This document shows, piece after piece, positions 23,623 through 26,612 of a stretch of DNA of 26,612 bases. Source of the stretch: JAVEYA01 sp034003745 (GTDB lineage Bacteria > Bacillota > Peptococcia > DRI-13 > PHAD01); contig JAVEYA010000026.1 in NCBI GenBank assembly GCA_034003745.1, positions 1-26,612 of the forward strand, written 5' to 3'. The notes beneath the pieces were generated by a model that worked only from the letters and a program-made list of their open reading frames with translations, was not told where the DNA came from and searched no databases. The position numbers and the translations under genes were made by a program. Each line of letters opens with the position of its first letter. Positions within the stretch are counted from its first letter, which is position 1.

Positions 23623-23658
23623 AAATCCGCAAATAATCATTTGCGGATTTTAGTTTTT
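23623..23658 (+). terminator. Intrinsic terminator of the structured RNA
   Basis: AAATCCGCAAAT (23623-23634) pairs perfectly over 12 bases with ATTTGCGGATTT (23639-23650) across the tetraloop AATC, followed by TAGTTTTTAT. It is placed 22 bases after the closing stem of the RNA candidate. Confidence 0.9.
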
Positions 23659-23686
23659 ATTATAAAATTATCTTATGAAATCATAA
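23641..23686 (+). promoter_or_regulatory. Possible LysR promoter and palindromic operator
   Basis: TTGCGG (23641-23646) and TAAAAT (23663-23668) are 16 bases apart, a weak promoter overlapping the preceding terminator. Right after it, TTATGA-AA-TCATAA (23673-23686) is a perfect 14-base palindrome, and a partial copy (TTTATGAGATAA) lies at 23693-23704. The T-rich/A-rich symmetrical site is a good candidate for autoregulation by the LysR protein. Confidence 0.4.
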
Positions 23687-23720
23687 AAAATATTTATGAG
23701 ATAAAATGGAGGAGCAAAAA

Positions 23721-24611
23721 TTGAATGAAGTGATGATCGGCTTCAGAAACCTGACGGCATTTGTTACGATGGTGGAAGAAAACAGCTTCACCAAAGCGGC
23801 GGAGAAGCTCTATCAGACCCAGCCGGCCTTGAGCATACAGATTAAAAAACTGGAGAATGCGCTGGGAGCGCAACTGATCGAGCGTAAAGAAAAAGAGATC
23901 CTCCTGACTGATGCGGGGGAGATTTTCTATCCCGAGGCCAAAAGAATACTGGAGCATTATACCCGAACGCTGGAGGCCATCGATGAACTAAAAGAGATGC
24001 AGCGGGGCAGGCTGCTAATCTGTGCCTCGACTTTGCCCGGAGAATATATTCTCCCTAAAATGGTCGGTGCGTTTCAACGCCAATATCCCGGCGTACAGGT
24101 TGAACTGAATATTGCCGATACGGATAAAGTGACGGCAGCCTTAAAAAACAGGCAGGCGCAAATCGGTTTTCTGGGTGTTTCACCCCTGGACCCCAAGCTG
24201 ACCGTGGAAACTTTTGAGGAGGATGAGCTGTATTTACTGGTCTCCCCGGATGATACTAAAAAAATAAGCTGGCCTGCCTTTCCATTGGACAGGCTGATCT
24301 TACGGGAGAAGGGCTCGGGGACGCGCAGGGTGGTGGAGGAGAATTTGAAAAGAAAACTGAATTTGCAGATCATTACGCCGAAAATGGAAGTAGGCAGTAC
24401 CCAGGCGGTCATCAATATGATTGCCGCCGGATTGGGCATCGGTTTCGTCTCCCGCTGGGCGGCGGAAGACGCGATAACGCTGGGCAAGGTAAAGGTCTAT
24501 CCCGGCGATGAATTTGTCATCAAACGCAAACTATATAAGGCTGTTTTAAAGGACAGCTATCTCAGCAATACTACGAAGGCTTTTTGGGAGCTGGCCACAA
24601 GCAAACCTTAA
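23721..24611 (+). CDS. LysR-family transcriptional regulator (CysL/CysB-like)
   Basis: From the TTG at 23721 the protein has 296 residues. The winged helix-turn-helix is typical: FRNLTAFVTMVEENSFTKAA, LYQTQPALSIQIKKLENALG, with GAQLIERKEKEILLTDAG. The effector domain follows (GRLLICASTLPGEYILPKMV, QIGFLGV, GSTQAVINMIAAGLGIGFVS). An in-frame ATG at 23706 exists but has no ribosome site; GGAGGAG at 23708-23714 lies within those codons and is ideally spaced before the TTG. A further ATG at 23733 is also possible. It converges with pheA, with only 11 bases between stops. Target genes are unknown; similar proteins regulate sulfur or aromatic metabolism. Confidence 0.9.
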   Translation: MNEVMIGFRNLTAFVTMVEENSFTKAAEKLYQTQPALSIQIKKLENALGAQLIERKEKEILLTDAGEIFYPEAKRILEHYTRTLEAIDELKEMQRGRLLICASTLPGEYILPKMVGAFQRQYPGVQVELNIADTDKVTAALKNRQAQIGFLGVSPLDPKLTVETFEEDELYLLVSPDDTKKISWPAFPLDRLILREKGSGTRRVVEENLKRKLNLQIITPKMEVGSTQAVINMIAAGLGIGFVSRWAAEDAITLGKVKVYPGDEFVIKRKLYKAVLKDSYLSNTTKAFWELATSKP

Positions 24612-24622
24612 GGGCAGGATCA

Positions 24623-25453
24623 TTACGTCAATTCCCCGTACGAACCCAGATTCTTAATGGAAGTCCTGGGAGCTAACGCAGTGAGCGCCCTTTGCAGCCC
24701 CGGATGGTCATACCCGGCCTGACAGTCGATAAAAAAGATATAATTGCCCAGTTCTTTTTTGGCCGGCCGGGATTCGATACGAGTCAGATTGATATTTTCT
24801 TTGGCAAAGGCCGCCAGGGCTTCGTAGAGACTGCCCGGACGGTCTTTTTCCATGCTGATGATCAAAGAAGTTTTGGTGGTGTTCTGCCGTAAGTCCGGCT
24901 CCTTGGCGACTGCCAGAAAACGCGTCTGGTTTGGCGAAAAATCACCGATGTTTTCGGCAACCACCGGAACCTGATAGCACAGATGAGAATGCCAGGAAGC
25001 CACGGCGGCTATCCCCGGGACAGCAGGGTCGAGTCTGCGGACGGCTTCGGAGGTGCTGGAAGTTTCCATCAACTCGGCCTGGGGCAATTTCTCCTGCAAA
25101 AAATGGCGGCATTGCGCCAGGGCCTGCGGATGAGACAGCACGGTATGAATCTGGACTAAGGAGGGGGTATAGCTCAAAAGATGATGTGTTATGGCAAGAA
25201 TGATTTCTTTTTGGATATACAAATTGAGTTCATTTGCCAGCAAATCCAGGGTGATATTCACGGAGCCCTCAATAGAGTTTTCGGCGGGCACAATGCCCAA
25301 GGAGGCCTCCCCCCGATCGACTGCCGTCAATATTGCGGCGATGGTAGGATAAGGTTGAAGACAGCCGGGATCACCGGGCAGGGCTTCCAGCTGTTTGAGG
25401 GCAGCCTGCTGGGAGAAGGAACCTTCCGGCCCCAGATAAGCGATGGCTTTCAT
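24623..25453 (-). CDS. pheA: Prephenate dehydratase
   Basis: This 276-residue monofunctional enzyme converts prephenate to phenylpyruvate in phenylalanine synthesis. The catalytic PDT domain starts with YLGPEGSFSQQAA and includes VPAENSIEGSV and NQTRFLAV (the TRF motif, 177-179, with the catalytic Thr). The C-terminal ACT domain (about 195-268) has GSLYEALAAFAKENINLTRI and the ESRP motif (227-230), which binds phenylalanine for feedback inhibition. The reading frame is open upstream to 25549, inside aroF; ATG 25453 starts the fold and overlaps the aroF stop (ATGA), so the two genes are translationally coupled. No chorismate mutase domain is attached. Confidence 0.95.
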   Translation of the reverse strand: MKAIAYLGPEGSFSQQAALKQLEALPGDPGCLQPYPTIAAILTAVDRGEASLGIVPAENSIEGSVNITLDLLANELNLYIQKEIILAITHHLLSYTPSLVQIHTVLSHPQALAQCRHFLQEKLPQAELMETSSTSEAVRRLDPAVPGIAAVASWHSHLCYQVPVVAENIGDFSPNQTRFLAVAKEPDLRQNTTKTSLIISMEKDRPGSLYEALAAFAKENINLTRIESRPAKKELGNYIFFIDCQAGYDHPGLQRALTALAPRTSIKNLGSYGELT

Positions 25454-26469
25454 ATCTTCAGCTCCCGGTTGACGGCATGAGCGACAGGCGCCAGGCTTTG
25501 CATCAGCAATTGGAATTTTTCCGGCGAAAGGGATTGCGGGCCATCGCAAAGGGCTGTCGTCGGATTCGGGTGCACCTCGATGATCAGGCCGTCGGCGCCC
25601 CCGGCTGTTGCGGCAAGGGACATGGGCTGAACCCAGCGCCAGTTGCCGGTGGAATGACTGGGGTCGACGATAACAGGCAGGTGGGTCAGATGCTTGATGG
25701 CCGGAACAGCCGATAAATCCAAGGTGTTCCGGGTATAGGTCTCGAAGGTGCGGATGCCCCGTTCACACAGGATGACCTGGGGATTGCCCGCTTTTAAAAT
25801 ATATTCTGCGGCCAGGATCCATTCTTCGATGGAGGCCGACATACCGCGTTTTAAGAGGATAGGCTTGCCGGTTTCGGCTGCCGCTTTTAATAAGGAGAAA
25901 TTCTGCATATTGCGGGCGCCGATTTGCAGAATATCGGCGTATTCCGTTACCAGCTGCAGGCTGGCGGTATCAATTACTTCCGTGATAAAAGGCAGGCCGG
26001 TTTCAGCCCGGGCTTCGGCCAGATACTCCAGACCTTGCTGCTCCAAGCCCTGGAAGGAGTAAGGGGAGGAACGGGGCTTAAAAGCGCCGCCGCGCAGAAT
26101 TTGGGCGCCTGCGGCCTTGACGATGCGGGCGCTCTCCAGGAGCTGCTCCTTGCTTTCGACGGCACAGGGACCGGCCATGACGATGATTTCCGGTCCGCCG
26201 ATTTCCAGGCCGCCGACAGTGACGACGGTGTCATGCGGCTTGAATTCGCGGCTGGCCAGTTTATAGGGCGCAAGGATGGGGAGGACTTTTTCCACGCCTT
26301 CCAGGGCTTCTAAAGAGATGTCAATCAGTCTGGACTTGTCGCCCACTGCGCCGATAATGGTCTTTTCTGTACCGCGGATAATTTCGGTGACGAAACCCTT
26401 GTCCTGCAACAATTTGACGACATTTTGCAGCTTTTCTTCACAAGTGCTGTTTTTGAACACTACAATCAT
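25450..26469 (-). CDS. aroF: 3-deoxy-7-phosphoheptulonate (DAHP) synthase, type I beta with N-terminal regulatory domain
   Basis: This 339-residue enzyme joins phosphoenolpyruvate and erythrose 4-phosphate in the first step of aromatic amino acid synthesis. Residues 1-67 form a ferredoxin-like regulatory domain as in Thermotoga maritima DAHP synthase; the TIM barrel follows. Metal ligands known from that enzyme fall at matching numbers: Cys102 (AGPCAVES), His272 (DPSHSTG), Glu298 and Asp309. Phosphoenolpyruvate contacts such as LRGGAFKPR and LLKRGM are intact. The N-terminal domain suggests feedback inhibition by tyrosine or phenylalanine. The ATG has AAAGGAGGT 8 bases upstream. The 126 bases between its ribosome site and the window end show no convincing promoter or leader peptide. 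Confidence 0.95.
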   Translation of the reverse strand: MIVVFKNSTCEEKLQNVVKLLQDKGFVTEIIRGTEKTIIGAVGDKSRLIDISLEALEGVEKVLPILAPYKLASREFKPHDTVVTVGGLEIGGPEIIVMAGPCAVESKEQLLESARIVKAAGAQILRGGAFKPRSSPYSFQGLEQQGLEYLAEARAETGLPFITEVIDTASLQLVTEYADILQIGARNMQNFSLLKAAAETGKPILLKRGMSASIEEWILAAEYILKAGNPQVILCERGIRTFETYTRNTLDLSAVPAIKHLTHLPVIVDPSHSTGNWRWVQPMSLAATAGGADGLIIEVHPNPTTALCDGPQSLSPEKFQLLMQSLAPVAHAVNRELKI

Positions 26470-26612
26470 TTCATAAACCTCCTTTAATAAACTCTTGATT
26501 TCTCCGTAATGCTTGTATTTTCTTAGGATTTCACTTTAATTATCTTAAGCCTACTCTCTGGATATCCTTAAACCCTGGCAGCTTTTGTGTTTTCCGGCAG
26601 AGCAAACAAACC

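Overview
The window is about 26.6 kb of densely packed bacterial DNA with moderate GC, strong Shine-Dalgarno sites and frequent GTG/TTG starts. Gene content suggests Bacillota, probably a Clostridia or Peptococcaceae-like lineage: a Firmicute-style Tad pilus locus without secretin, a DUF2225 protein, a DapL-like aminotransferase, a DAHP synthase of the Thermotoga type, and chemotaxis genes. The genus cannot be fixed from sequence alone. No tRNA, rRNA, CRISPR array, insertion sequence or integrase was seen.

Layout. (1) 2-1436: the 3' end of a methyl-accepting chemotaxis protein and a class II (fuculose-phosphate type) aldolase, closed by a terminator. (2) 1619-9775: a Tad/Flp type IVc pilus operon: CpaE/TadZ ATPase, CpaF/TadA motor, TadB, TadC, a small Flp1-like pilin, a TadE-like pseudopilin, a long TadG/DUF5702-like protein, a second TadE-like protein ending in an Ada-like metal-binding motif, and a DUF6382-like membrane protein. 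A palindromic GGGACA/TGTCCC element sits between tadC and the pilin. (3) 9884-10558: a DUF2225 protein with its own promoter and terminator. (4) 10699-15205: an efflux operon of the YbhGFSR type (HlyD adaptor, two separate ABC ATPases, one ABC-2 permease) ending in a TetR-family gene. (5) 15299-18228: an Lrp/AsnC regulator, a double-cluster Fe-S/CCG protein, a SagB-type nitroreductase and a CBS-pair protein. (6) 18314-20912: two FCD-type GntR regulators facing each other across a shared hairpin; the minus-strand one follows a DapL-like aminotransferase. (7) 21117-23235: an orphan oligopeptide-binding lipoprotein and CheW. (8) 23236-23720: a gene-free stretch that folds into an elaborate RNA ending in a strong intrinsic terminator. 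(9) 23721-26469: a LysR regulator, and on the minus strand the aromatic pair aroF and pheA.

The most interesting signal is the roughly 300-base structured RNA candidate at 23301-23601. It is closed by a 13-pair end-to-end stem, contains at least two further long stems with G-U wobbles that fit only the plus strand, and is followed by a 12-pair terminator. I do not recognise its family. Secondary points are the palindromic element inside the pilus operon, the TadE-Ada-like fusion, and the asymmetric ABC ATPase pair with a single permease.
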